Shown here: one piece after another, positions 46,357 through 57,812 of the stretch | How the letters are laid out: every line of letters begins with the position of its first letter | Position numbering within the stretch: position 1 is the stretch's first letter | Source: Coleophoma eucalyptorum | Taxonomy: Eukaryota; Ascomycota; Leotiomycetes; Helotiales; Dermateaceae | Length of the DNA: 64,000 nt | Direction of reading: 5' to 3' | NCBI GenBank assembly: GCA_026120035.1 | Contig: JALRME010000020.1 | Span: forward strand, 496,001-560,000 | Notes under the pieces: model-generated | Seen by the model: only the letters and a program-made list of their open reading frames with translations | Told to the model about the DNA's origin: nothing | Databases searched by the model: none | Position numbers and translations under genes: made by a program

Positions 46357-47483
46357 GATGCTGGTCTGTTGATTCAACAATGTTCCTACGACCTTTTCGA
46401 AAGTAACAATCCAAAATACTCAAGATAGTTCAGAATCCTGCGAGATGAAGCTCTTCTCGAGACAACAGCCATAGCCTTTCGCTCGAGGCTGATGTGCGGG
46501 GTGCTGTTGCTATGCCCATGGTACGCTCAACTATTGGACAGAGAGCAGCTACGTGAACTTTGTGGGGAGCTGGGGTTCAGGGAGACATTATCCGAAGCGA
46601 TCCTGGCTCCTGGGTCATGTGGGGAACTTATGCTTCGTCCGATTATGATCCAAGCCTGGTTGAGTTCAGCCTTATTCCTAGGCCAGACAGGGAAAAGGAG
46701 AAGACCAGAGGAAAAGTATACTCGGTGGTCATGATTCAGGATGCAGAAGGCTTTCCATTTTCCTGACTCAAGATTTGGGTCGTTCCTCGCATCCCCGCAT
46801 CCATCCCCACACTCGACTTTCTCCACCACCGGCAATTCCCCAGGAATTGCATGGGTGCCTCTCCTCACCCTTGTATGTATTGGACACAGGCCGTAGCATG
46901 GCGTGGCTAACTTTATCCCACTAAGTTTGTATGGGAAAAGCACATCACGCTTTTGCATGACTTTGTATACAGACTTCGGATCATGTCTCATGATTCAGAC
47001 ATCATGCGCCAATCGTCGTCCTACTGCATCCTACTGCATAGGGAAGTCTTTACCATGTACCGAGTGCTCTAACCCCAACCTGTGGTACACACTTACATAT
47101 AGTTTCATGACTCTGGATTGCTTGGATATGCAAGCTCACTGACTCGATGACGATGCGGTTCCCGACTACCCCAGAATAGCAAGACCGGCCAAGCTGGAAA
47201 TTACTCCTCGATTTTGCGCGCTCCATAAAACGGTGTCAAAGTACAACGCGGCAACCTGCCAAAATCAGCACACCTTTTAGTCAAAATCACACTTGCCGGA
47301 TATTGTCTTTGCCTTTTGGACTTCCGCCCTACAAGCTGTTCCTTGTACATTGGAGCTGTCTTCCCAACGCTATCCTAGTCTGCACTGCACAGCAAAGCTC
47401 TATATATCTAGGTATCATTGGCAACCACTCTGCCGTTTGATTGCCAGAATCTTTGCACTTTTCACGCACAACCCTATACTACC
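46357..47483. promoter_or_regulatory. Shared divergent promoter region of PRISE2 and BVMO2
   Basis: A 1127-base gap with outward-facing starts. It holds a CCCCAC element at 46805-46810, CCGGCA at 46829-46834 and TGCCGG at 47294-47299. An open frame of 154 codons on the minus strand (46527-46991) is not convincing. Confidence 0.45.
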
Positions 47484-49436
47484 ATGGCCGACTTCATCCT
47501 GCCACAGAACACCTCCCCGACCAGACAAGCCTCACGGCGTCTCGACGGCCCAATCCACGCAGAGCGACACGTAAATATTGTATGCGTTGGCGCAGGTGCT
47601 TCTGGTTTATTACTGGCATACAAACTACAACGACACTTCAAGAACTACAGCTTAACCGTCTTTGAGAAGAATCCTGCCGTGTCAGGAACATGGTATGAGA
47701 ATAGATATCCAGGGTGAGTCTCCCATTGCCCAGCCGAGGAAATCTTCGTCAGTGACCAAGCGCTCATAATTTTCTTAGCTGTGCCTGTGATGTCCCATCA
47801 CACAACTACACCTGGAGTTTTGAGCCCAAACTCGACTGGTCAGGTGTCTATGCCAGCAGTAGAGAAATCTACAAATACTTTGACGATTTCGCTCGCAAGT
47901 ACGGATTATTTGACTACATCAAGACGTCACATCAAGTTACCGGTGCGTACTGGGACGATGCCACTAAAGGCTATGACATCACAGTCAACGACCTGACGAC
48001 TGGAAATGAGATCCGCACTCATTGTGATATTCTCATCAATGCTGGTGGCGTGCTTAACAACTGGAGGTGGCCTGCGATTCCTGGCCTTGATAAGTATAAA
48101 GGAACTCTATTGCACACGGCGAATTGGGACGATAGTGTCAACCTGGAAGGCAAACATGTTGGACTCATTGGAAATGGGTAAGTTATATCGGAACTTTTAT
48201 TAACGACACTTACTTACTTTTTTCAGATCATCAGGTATCCAAGTCCTACCCAAAATCCAACCAATCGTAAAGCAAGTGACAACATTCATCCGTGAACCCA
48301 CCTGGGTTTCTCCGGTTCAGGGACTAGAACAACACATCTACTCAGACGAAGAAAAGAGAGAGTTTGCAACCAAAGCGGGACAATTGACTGATTACCGAAA
48401 AGGCATTGAACGTGGTCTAAATGGACAATTTGGTATCTTCTTGAAGGATAGCAAACCCAATGACGATACTCACGACTACATGATGGAACAAATGAAGGGA
48501 AAGCTGCAAGATTCATTCCTCGAGGAAAAGTTAATCCCTAAGTGGCACGTTGGCTGCAGACGCCTAACCCCGGGTGTTGGATACTTGGAGAGCCTGGGAA
48601 AAGAGAATGTATCCGTAATCTACGGAGAAATCAACGAGGTTACCGAGAAAGGGTGCCTTTGCGACAATGGCAAGGAGTATCCCGTAGACGTGCTCATCTG
48701 CGCTACAGGATTCGACACCACATTTAAGCCACGATTCCCTCTCATTGGTCCCGATAAGAGAAATCTGCAAGATGTCTGGAAAGACGAGGCACAATCATAT
48801 TTGGGTCTTGCAGCTCCGGGTTTCCCTAACTACTTGATCTTCCTGGGACCTAACTGCCCTATTGGTAACGGACCAGTCCTCTCTGCCATTGGTAAGTTCC
48901 CCTCGGGAGATCTCACTTGGCTGTGACTAATTATTCCGCGTACAGAAGCACAAGCCGACCACATGCTGAAATTGATTGATCGGTATCAAACGCATAACAT
49001 CGCTAGCTTTGCACCACGACAAGATGCAGTAGATGACTTCATCGCGCACAAGGACAACTTCATGACCCGCTCCGTCTGGGCTGACCCGTGTAGATCGTGG
49101 TACAAGAACCGACCAGACGGTCCAATCACTGCTCTCTGGCCAGGATCAACGCTTCATTATATTGAAGCTATGAACGAGCTGCGCATGGAAGATTGGGATA
49201 TCAAATACAGCGGTAATCGCTTTGCATGGTTGGGCAATGGCTATTCTCAGACTGAGTTAGATGATACCGCTGATTGGGCCTACTATATTAGAGAGGTGGA
49301 TGATGACGAGCCTGCTACTAGAGGTGGTAAGAGGAGGAAGTTGACTAAGAGTGGAACGGTTAGAGCTACTGCGGGAGTGAACTTTACGGGTAGAGTAGTG
49401 GAGGAGGAGGAGAAGCCTCTGAGGAGTAACATCTGA
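47484..49436 (+). CDS. Baeyer-Villiger monooxygenase, flavin-dependent (BVMO2)
   Basis: Exons 47484-47713, 47779-48177, 48227-48891 and 48946-49436 give 594 aa. The FAD motif is VCVGAGASGLLLAY, followed by FEKNPAVSGTWYENRYPG. The BVMO fingerprint reads YKGTLLHTANWDD (about residue 183), with Tyr in place of the usual first Phe, a variant that may be tolerated. The NADPH motif is VGLIGNGSSGIQVLP and the ATGFDTTF motif is present. An in-frame ATG at 47418 exists, but the one at 47484 is better placed. The C-terminal 40 residues are basic and Arg/Lys-rich. The enzyme should oxidise a ketone to an ester or lactone. It may act on a different intermediate from BVMO1, or on the same compound class. 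Confidence 0.93.
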
Positions 49437-49820
49437 TAATTTGTCATTGTTTTAGCGTCAGTAGGTGTAGAAGTTTGTGAGATATACATGAGATATTCTA
49501 TCAATAGCTTCCGATGCTTTAAATGAGAATGATTTCCAACTATCTGGAACTATCTGGGTCGCTTGACTTGATTTTAACTCAAATTTAGTGCTCAATTTTG
49601 AACCAAATATTGAAATGGGTATAAGTTACACCTACGTTTTCGATGAGTTACCACTAGTACCTTCATGCCAAAGGCATGCCTTGCGTCAGAGCTGTATTTA
49701 AGAACCAGCGTGACCAATTAGCGGAGAAAATGACCTGTGGCAAAACCTCACAGTCGAAAAAGACTCGGCAGCTAATATTGGTAGATCATTTTATATTCGT
49801 AAAGCTTCATGTGAACCTGC
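49437..49820. other. Intergenic between convergent genes
   Basis: 3' ends of BVMO2 (plus) and SDR2 (minus). No coding signal was seen. Confidence 0.6.
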
Positions 49821-50746
49821 TCAATTGACAGTATATCCACCGTCAACCACCAGGGAAGAGCCCGTTACAAAGCTCGCCAACTCGCTCGCTAAATAAGTAA
49901 TACTATCTGCGATCTCTTCCGGGTCTGCCATTCTCCCCATGGGTGTCTTGACCACCTCAATGTCCATGGATCCAGATTCAATGGCGGTCTTCATTAACGG
50001 CGTAATCACGTATCCCGGACAGATAGCATTAATCCTGATCTTATGCGTTCCGTAGGTGATGGCGTCGTTTTTAGTTAAACCCACAACACCGTGTTTGGAT
50101 GCCGTGTAGGAATTGGATGGGAGATGCTGTGGTGGTGCTCTGATTCCGTACATGGACGCAACATTAATAATATTCCCTCGTCCAATTCTAGCTCCCAAGT
50201 CCCTGAGTCCAGCAAGTCAGCTCTTCTGAACAGCTTCAGTTTTTTTCATTGCAGGGACTTACTCTTGCTTCATCATTGCTCTCAATTGCGCTCGCTGAGA
50301 CCTCCAAACCCCGTGCAGGTTCACATCGACGACTTTCATCCAGTTTCCCGTCTCGGTCTCGTCCGTTCTCTTCCCATTGCCCCCGATCCCCGCGACATTG
50401 ACGGCGACGTCTAATCGGCTGAACCGCTTCACCGCTTCAACAACGCTGGCTTCTACGGCAGCTTCGTCACACACATCTAGCTCCTTTTGTGCAATCTGAA
50501 GATCGGGATACTTGGCTTGCAGAGCTGAGCTGGTGGTTGCTAGGGTTTTGAGGTTTACATCGGTCAGATACATGGATCGGATGCCATGCTTAGCAAAGGA
50601 AAATGCCGTCGCTTGCCCGATGCCTTGATATGCGATGATTGATTTAGCAAAATCACTCTCCGATCCCTTTGCTTCGCGCTGGGATTTATGCTCTCACCTG
50701 ATGCAGCTCCCGTGATGTATGCTGTGCCTCTTAATAACGATGCCAT
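49821..50746 (-). CDS. Short-chain dehydrogenase/reductase (SDR2)
   Basis: Exons 50698-50746, 50263-50623 and 49821-50202 on the minus strand give 263 aa. The cofactor motif TGAASGIGQ spans the first intron, followed by MYLTDVN, where the Asp after the second strand indicates NAD preference. NVAGIGG replaces the common NNAG. The catalytic residues are in NVASMYG and YTASKHG. The C-terminus has the PMGRMADPEEIADSI block and the VDGGYTVN ending typical of classical SDRs. NAD preference fits oxidation of an alcohol to a ketone, the step needed before a BVMO. It shares a promoter region with the MFS transporter. Confidence 0.92.
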
Positions 50747-51520
50747 TTTGCGGTGGTGGGTTTATAAAGTAATATTTTAGGACCAGCTAGGGCCATCTGA
50801 AAACGAAAGATGTGACATTGGGGGAGTAGATAAGAGGCTTTGCAGATTGCTGGGCGCAACAATGCCCGGCACGACGGCGGTAGGACCGAGGAACGTCGAA
50901 GTGGGGCTGGGTTGGATACGGTTGAAGCTATCCAAAAGATAGCAATGCGGGAGTCAATCGGCACCGCAGGCCACTATCAGTTGACACGTTGTGCCTGGGC
51001 TGCACGGATCTCAAGGTTCCGTGGATCTGGGATAGCCCCATACATGTGACCGAGAGTGCGGGGTTGGGGTTGGGGTTGGGGGAAGGGCTCCTGGACAACC
51101 TTTTCCGGGCAGCCAGTGTGCCGGTTGCAGATTTGGCGCTTCCTGGTACCCAATAGTGCGGGGAGACGCCCGGACGGCTGCTTCCCCCATCTTGAAAGGC
51201 CCTCAACATATCACTCTTTTGGTATGCCGTGGTGCATTCTGGAAGACTTCCCCACGGGGTCTTCTCCATTTAGCTAGATTTCTTTGTCGAGCCCCCTGCT
51301 AGATACCACCGGCTTGATTGAAGGGATTGCAAAGCGTGGGACTCTTATTGAATAAGCAACCGTTGTTGGTTGTGCACATGTGCGGTGGGTGTTGTTATAG
51401 TTCAAGCCAGCCAGGTAGGGGGGGTGACCAGAATGCCTCCTCTTCTTCTTATTTTGTGATCCTCCAGAACACTTCACCGCTGTGTGACAAGCCACCGACC
51501 GAGCATTGGAGGAGTTCATC
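50747..51520. promoter_or_regulatory. Shared divergent promoter region of SDR2 and MFS pump
   Basis: A 774-base gap with outward-facing starts. It contains CCGGCA at 50866-50871, TGCCGG at 51119-51124, GCGGGG elements at 51058-51063 and 51158-51163, and a G-rich repeat at 51060-51082. No gene was seen inside. Confidence 0.5.
51060..51082 (+). repeat. GGGGTT-type repeat, possible G-quadruplex
   Basis: Four G tracts of four or five bases separated by TT form about three GGGGTT units. The pattern meets the usual four-tract rule for an intramolecular G-quadruplex. It lies in the promoter region of SDR2 and the MFS gene. It resembles telomere-like repeats, but there is no sign of a chromosome end. 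Confidence 0.7.
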
Positions 51521-53543
51521 ATGTTAGAATCACACAGCAAACAAGATGTGGACGCGATTAGGGGTGACCAGCTTAGCCAGCTATCCACGGTGGAAGAAAG
51601 CCATGTTGCTATTCACACGGACACTTACGACATCGACGAAGATGCACTTGGCACAAACCTACCAAAGCACTACTATCTGAGTCCCGGCTTCCTGGGAACC
51701 GTAACGGTATGCTGCCAGCCCAGCGTTCATGAAGCTTTGCTAAGTCATTCAGGCACTATGTCTTGGAAACATCAGTAATTACCTAGGCTGGATTATGCCC
51801 TCGAACTCATTAACCCTCATCAATGAAGCAATCGGTCCCTCTCCCAACATCACCTGGGTTGCACTTGCCTATACTTTAGGGCTCAGTGTTGGTTTCCTCC
51901 TTGTTGGTCGCCTATCCGATATATTTGGTCGCCGGTGGTTCTTCATTCTTGGCAATCTCTTCGCACTGATCGGAGCCATTGTATCGGGAACAGCAAATCA
52001 TGTTGAAAGTATTATTGGCGGGAATATACTAGGCGGACTTGCTGGCGCCGTTCAGATCTCCTTCACGGTTGCCATCTCAGAACTAGTGCCCAACAAGCAC
52101 CGACCATTATGGATCTCGGCCATCTTCTTCTCGAGTTTTGAAATTGCTTGTTTTGGTCCTGTAATTGCCCAGACGCTGGTTACCAACACCGCAGCCGGCT
52201 GGCGATGGTCTTTCTATCTCGACATCATCGTTGCAGGACTTGCTGCGGTGCTTTTCTATTTCTTCTACCACCCACCCACTTTCCGCCTTCTGCATAAAAA
52301 TCGTTCGAGGATTGAGCAGCTGCAGAGATTAGACTTTGTGGGCGTTTTCTTGTTTTCTGGTGGTTTGGCTGTCTTTTTGATTGGATTATCGTGGGGATCT
52401 GGCACGTATTCTTGGGACTCGCCTCATGTGATCGGAACGATTGTTGTAGGTGCCGTCGCACTTATTGTATTTGTCCTTTATGGTAATACCCGACAATCTG
52501 CTTTTCTCAGGAATCCAACTGCTAAATCTGTTCTGTAGACTCTTACGTCCACCGCGGCGACCCTCTCATGCCACTGCACCTATTCAGATCCCGCGGATAT
52601 CTAGCTATGGTAACCACAGCTATGGTGGGAAGTTGTGTGTATTACAGTATGAATGTGTTGTGGCCACAGCAAGTGGCTTACCTCTTTCCTGGGTCAACTA
52701 CTCATGAAGGGTGGCTAGCTGTGAGTCTCTTGCTGAAAGTCCTTCCACGATCCAATACCTAACACCTTAAAGTGCATCGTAGGGTCGGCAACCCTCGTTG
52801 GTCAAATCGTGGGCGGAGGTCTTTGCCAATATATACCAAAATCTCGCTACATTCTCATCGCTAGTTGCCTCTCCTTGACAGCTTTTGCAGCATCCATGGT
52901 ATCCATAGCACCAGGTCAAGAAACTAAGGGTATCGTTTTGATGTTCATGGCTTGTTTCTCCGTGGGTATCATCGAAACATGCTCGCTATCTCTGGCACCC
53001 CTTGCTTGTGCATCTGAAGATCTTGGGGCTGCGTTAGGAGCTCTAGGTAGCATTCGAAGCGCTGGTGCTTCGGTCGCCACGGCAATATACTCGACCATTC
53101 TCACCAACAAATTGAATACTTTCGTACCCGAGAAAGTCACTCCTGCTGCGCTGAATGCTGGGCTCCCCCAAAGTAGCCTTTCGGCACTTTATACGAACCT
53201 TACGGCTGGAACCTTGAGCCATGTTGCGGGTATAACCCCAGACATCATTGAAGCAGTGGTGGACGCTGATGCTCAAGCTGCTGCCGAAGCTTTTAAGTAA
53301 GTTACACCCGATTTGACATTGCTCTTAGAAACCCAGCTGATATTGGGCCTTAGATATGTATGGTATGCAGTAATCGCATTTGCATGCGTCGCAACCATAG
53401 CAGCTTGTTTGACAATCGACTATGGTGAATATCTTACTGAGGATGTTGCGAGGAAGATGCATGGCGCTACGACTGGAATCCCGACCGATAAGGGAGATGA
53501 TCAGAAGCCGAAGGACTTGCATATAGAGGATAAAGATGCTTAG
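51521..53543 (+). CDS. MFS transporter, TRI12-type (14-TMS)
   Basis: Exons 51521-51706, 51753-52482, 52539-52720, 52773-53296 and 53354-53543 give 603 aa. An acidic cytosolic leader of about 55 residues precedes many hydrophobic segments. The conserved stretch between TM2 and TM3 is GRLSDIFGRRWFF. LGNILGGLAGAVQISF and ELVPNKHRPLWIS follow. The length and the YYLSPGFLGTV and WIMPSNSLTLIN blocks match the fungal trichothecene efflux pump (TRI12) family, which exports or imports small hydrophobic molecules by proton antiport. The C-terminal tail is Lys/Asp-rich and cytosolic. In this setting it could import the growth substrate or export toxic intermediates; direction cannot be told from sequence. 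Confidence 0.92.
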
Positions 53544-54433
53544 ATTATGGATATACGATAGAAATATCTCGGAATGGTGGATCATACGAACTGATAGGAT
53601 AGTAGAGTAAAAGTATCAAAGTTGAATAGAAGGGCTTGGAAGCTGACATTTCGAGGAATTGGGATGCGGAAGCAACTACATCACTTAGACGATATTACAG
53701 ATAGAACAGAATGGGTTTTTACTTCAAGAGTTTCTTTCAACTAAATAAATAAACATTTGACTTCCTTTCAAAGCAGGTGTGCAAATCAGGAGAGAAATAA
53801 GACCATACTGCACCAGCAACCGTTTTGAGGCACAACTTTGTAAGCGAGCATCACCAACATTTGTCGGAGAATAATTCCGGGCCATGAAAATGATAAAACC
53901 AAGTCTTCCGTCTCCCAACAGTAACAATAGATCAACCGAGCCTGCTTGGAAAAACAATGACTCTGTTTTCATGCAAAGCGCCCTGGAACTGACTCAAACA
54001 TGACGCGGAGTGTAGGAAGTAAGCCGAGCATACGCCTCGGGAATCCTTTCCCGCAGCGCCCTCACTCAAGCTGGGGTCCCCACATGCCCCTGGTACACTA
54101 GAGACACAATCCCGTCCTGAGCAATACCCTCCTCTCCTGAACACACATGGTCCCTTCTGCACATACATTTCTGCAAGGCTCAGGCTGTAGCGGGCCAGAT
54201 TAAAGCCGGATATTTTGGGCTGGGTTGAATGGGTTTGCTTTCTTGTCATGGGCTAGTGGGGGTTTGTGCAGCATTCCTGGTTCATCTAGTGGGGAACCCT
54301 TCAATAATTCTTGTTGACTTTTCTTGTTGCTTTCCCATCAGAGTGATCTTTTCCCTCCAGAATTTCCTCCAGAACTAACCGATCTCTTTTTTTTTTTTAC
54401 AAGATTTTGGATTTGCGACCTTTGCGCTTCACG
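53544..54433. other. Intergenic, no gene seen
   Basis: 3' end of the MFS gene and promoter of TF2. A 12-base T run lies near 54388-54399, just upstream of the TF2 start. Minus-strand open frames of 82 and 105 codons have no recognisable domain. Confidence 0.55.
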
Positions 54434-56390
54434 ATGGATCATCAACATGAGGACGAGGAAGATTTCAGCAGGCTTGCGCTGCTTCTCTCTACGGAGTCTA
54501 CATCGCAGATGCGGTCGTCAGCGCTACAGTCAGCCGTCCTAGGTCCGCGACCGATTTCAAAACGTCGCGGAAAGAAGAGAAGTTCGAGAGCTTGCATGTC
54601 ATGCCGATCAAGAAAAGTGCGCTGCAATATCGTTGCGCATGGCGCGCCCTGTAGCAATTGTCTGCATGATGAGATCGAGTGCGTTCTACCACTTAGTCGC
54701 CGACAGAAGTAAGTCAATTGAGGAAACTACCACCTTAACTGTGGCTGACAGTACTACAGATCAGCCCGTGAGCGAGAAATCGCCATGCGAAAAGCTGCTG
54801 GAGAAGTATTTGAGGAAGAACCTCAATCGAGTGTTGCTAAGCCAGAATCAAGCGAGCAAGGCATTGTTGTACCAAGAGCCACATCGCATACTAGCACGGC
54901 ATCCCAAGACTCTTCAAGATTCATAAGCGCTCCGCACGGAATGAGGATCTCAGAACATCCTCTCTCGGAAATCATTCCAATTTGCACTCCCAATCCGTCC
55001 TCACCACCCAGCTTCCCAGTCCCTAAATCAGGACGTGGAAAGTCCTGGAATCAGATCCTCCCACCACTTGCTTCTGCACCCAGATCTGACGATCCCCAAA
55101 CCCTGCTTCCACGACTACCCAAGATCTTCAAGCCATTTCCAGCTCATCTGGATCCCTCTGATCTCTCCTACCTGCAGTTGCGTGGCGCATTGACAATTCC
55201 AAGCGAGGAGATGCAAACTCAGCTATTAAGAGCTTATGTAGAGTTTGTGCACGGCACAACGCCACTGTTGGACTTGGATGACTTCATGACGGCAGTCAAG
55301 GAAGGCTGTGACGTCTCGAAGAGTAGCGAACCGAGAGAGAAGATCAGCTTCCTACTCTTCCAAGCCGTCATGTTTGCCGCCGTCTCATATGTGAGTATCA
55401 GAATTTTGAAAGAAGAAGGATTCCAAAGCCGCGAAAGCGCGCAGCGCATCTTCTTCAACCGCGTCAGGGTAAGTCTCCTGCAATCTGATCGTTTGAGCGC
55501 CATACTGATCAGGTGAACAGCTTCTTTATGACTTCGACACCTGTATTGACCGCATTTCCATCATCCAGTCTCTCCTTCTCATGACCCGTTACCCTTCACC
55601 GGTTTCCACATCAACTGTGCAGGATAACAAAGACGCGTATCATTGGCTAGGACTCGCTATTTCCCTATGCTACAGCCTCGGTCTACATCGTAATATCGAT
55701 GTACCACACTCGCCGCCGTTAATTCAAAAATTACACAAACGCATCTGGTGGACATGTTTCATTCGAGATCGAACCCTCTCCTTTAGCGAGGGCCGTCCAC
55801 GGCCAGTCCGAATTAGGAAGGAAGACTGCGATGTTGAGTTACTAAGCCTGGATGATTTCGAGCTTTATGATGGGCTTGAGGAAGGCGAGGGTATTGAGGA
55901 GAGGAGAATTCACGCGAACGCAACGTCGGTTGTGGAAAAGGCGCTCCTTTGCTGGTGGTGTAGCGATGTGGAGGCATCTCCAGGCTTTGCGCCAGGCACT
56001 GTACCTCCATATCAACCACCCATGCATCAAATAGCTCTTTCTCGACCCTCAGAGTATACGCAACGCCACTCGGCGGATGATGATATTTATTATCACTCTC
56101 CTGAGGATTATTCCCAGGAGTCAACAATGAGCCCTAGTGAGGATTGCATAACGCCACGACATGAGATGGATATGGACATTGAAGTCCAGGAGGTCAGGTT
56201 GACATATAGTGAAAAGGATCTCGAGCAAGGATATGGAGTTGATGATGAGTACGATGATTACTTGGAGTATCTCAAGGTCAGAGAGGATGATCGTGATGAA
56301 AATGCGGCAACGGGGAGTAATTCTGCGTGCGGGAAGAGTACTTGGGCTATTCAGCTGGATAGTGAAGACTCGGGAATGGTCAAGGTATAA
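54434..56390 (+). CDS. Zn2Cys6 transcription factor, short C-terminus (TF2)
   Basis: Exons 54434-54708, 54760-55468 and 55521-56390 give 617 aa. The zinc cluster is Cys 54, 57, 64, 73, 76 and 83 in CX2CX6CX8CX2CX6C form, preceded by a basic patch (SKRRGKKRSSR). The first half of the fungal MHR domain is present (QTQLLRAYVEFVHGTTPLLD, CIDRISIIQSLLLMTRYP, AYHWLGLAISLCYSLGLHRN, IWWTCFIRDRTLSFSEGRPR). It resembles cutinase transcription factor 1-beta-like regulators, which are usually 800-950 aa. After about residue 440 the usual helical second half is missing and is replaced by an acidic, low-complexity tail. This may be a truncated or shortened regulator. It is a second candidate controller of the cluster. 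Confidence 0.85.
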
Positions 56391-57812
56391 ATACGTAAGG
56401 TAGTACTGTAATTCTAGGAAATCCCAGCTACCATTTTCAACAGTTCATAATGCCTACCCCTTGCATCTTGATCTACAAGAATAATTAAATAACATAATTA
56501 GTTGGCTATCGCCAAGTCACCATCTCCAACGCCTTACACATAAAAATGGATACTGCCGCCCAGACACGTCAATAGTATTGCATGCACTTTCGGGGGTGGT
56601 TCTACGCGACTGTAGGAAATCTGAGACAACATAGTGATACAGCACTCCAACTTGCATCATAACTGCCTTGCAGTTGTCCATATCAACCTCCTCACCAGCT
56701 CCTAGAGATCCTTAACCTATGAGATATCGCTCTGGTTTATTGTGGCCTTTATGATGTGGAGCCCGCAGAACTACAAAACCATAGAGAGGGACACAACTCA
56801 GAGACAAGAGAATTACTTACTTATTCTGCATTTATTTCGGAATTTTTATGTGCCAAGGCCTTATCAAATACACTTAGTGCCTGAGCATACCATCCTTACA
56901 TCAAGACCTTCATGTTCCGGACGTCTCAATTCGCACTGGGAATGACATCACAAAGATGAAGTATACACTGCATTCATTATTGGTTTCTGTAAGACGGGCA
57001 GAGACATGAGCGAGTTTCTGTGAAAGTGGTTTGAGTATGGCGATGCAAGGCAAAGCACAAAAAGACTGCTATACTTCTGTCCTATACTAGGTAGGAGACA
57101 AATAATATCGCCCACCACTCTGGTCTCGTGACTACGAAGGCTTCAACCGAGACTTCGAGCGTACTGCTAGCAGCAGGGGTTATGTATTGGTTGCCCCAAA
57201 AAGCGAATTCTTTCGCTGGATATACGAGATAGATGATTTTCGTTCGCTCAAGTGGCTCGGCGATTGATTTAGAATCCGGGGTCGCGGGGAAGTAATACGT
57301 ACACCATACAATGCAGGTGAGAGATCGCCGTGTGGCTTTCGAATCCATTGGCCTAATCTAAATATCACGGCTGCTATTTGCTAGACTCCAAGCTCTGGTG
57401 CAGACGATATTCCGAGCACAACATCATAAAGTATGCTTGTGACGATAGTCTGACTAGAATTATCGTGAACACGCATATTTGCCTGAGTCAAGAATTTACC
57501 CGTTGCAACCCTTACTGGTTCACCTACCATAATCTTCACCATCCTTTATGAGTTCCCAGTGTACTTTCGTCGGTAGAAGGGGTTGATGGGACGGATTATT
57601 GACGTCTTTCCCAATGCATCTAGGCATAGCAAGAACAGACGAAAACCATCTCAAGCTACCCCGCGCTAAGTAAGGTAGTATGCACAAGCATGCTGCGAAC
57701 TTTTCAAGGGACGGACCGGGAGCAATAAGAAATAAGATACGGAAGAAACATATAAGTGGAACTGTGGTGAACCCAAGCTTTCGACCAGAGTAACCTCCAT
57801 CCTAACTTTGCG
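56391..57812. other. Intergenic, 1.4 kb, no gene seen
   Basis: Many stops in all frames. A minus-strand frame of 88 codons (57082-57348) is the longest open stretch and has no recognisable domain. The region separates the main cluster from the esterase/P450 group. Confidence 0.5.

Noticed and set aside
46527..46991. 154-codon minus-strand open frame between PRISE2 and BVMO2
   Set aside because: No recognisable domain; it falls in a long divergent promoter and is probably chance.
51060..51082. Telomere end
   Set aside because: Only about three GGGGTT units in the middle of a gene-dense region; kept as a G-rich repeat instead.
17881..56390. Classical secondary-metabolite biosynthetic cluster
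   Set aside because: No PKS, NRPS, terpene synthase, DMATS or RiPP precursor was found in the window; the acyl-CoA and lactone-type enzymes fit breakdown better. A core gene outside the window cannot be ruled out.
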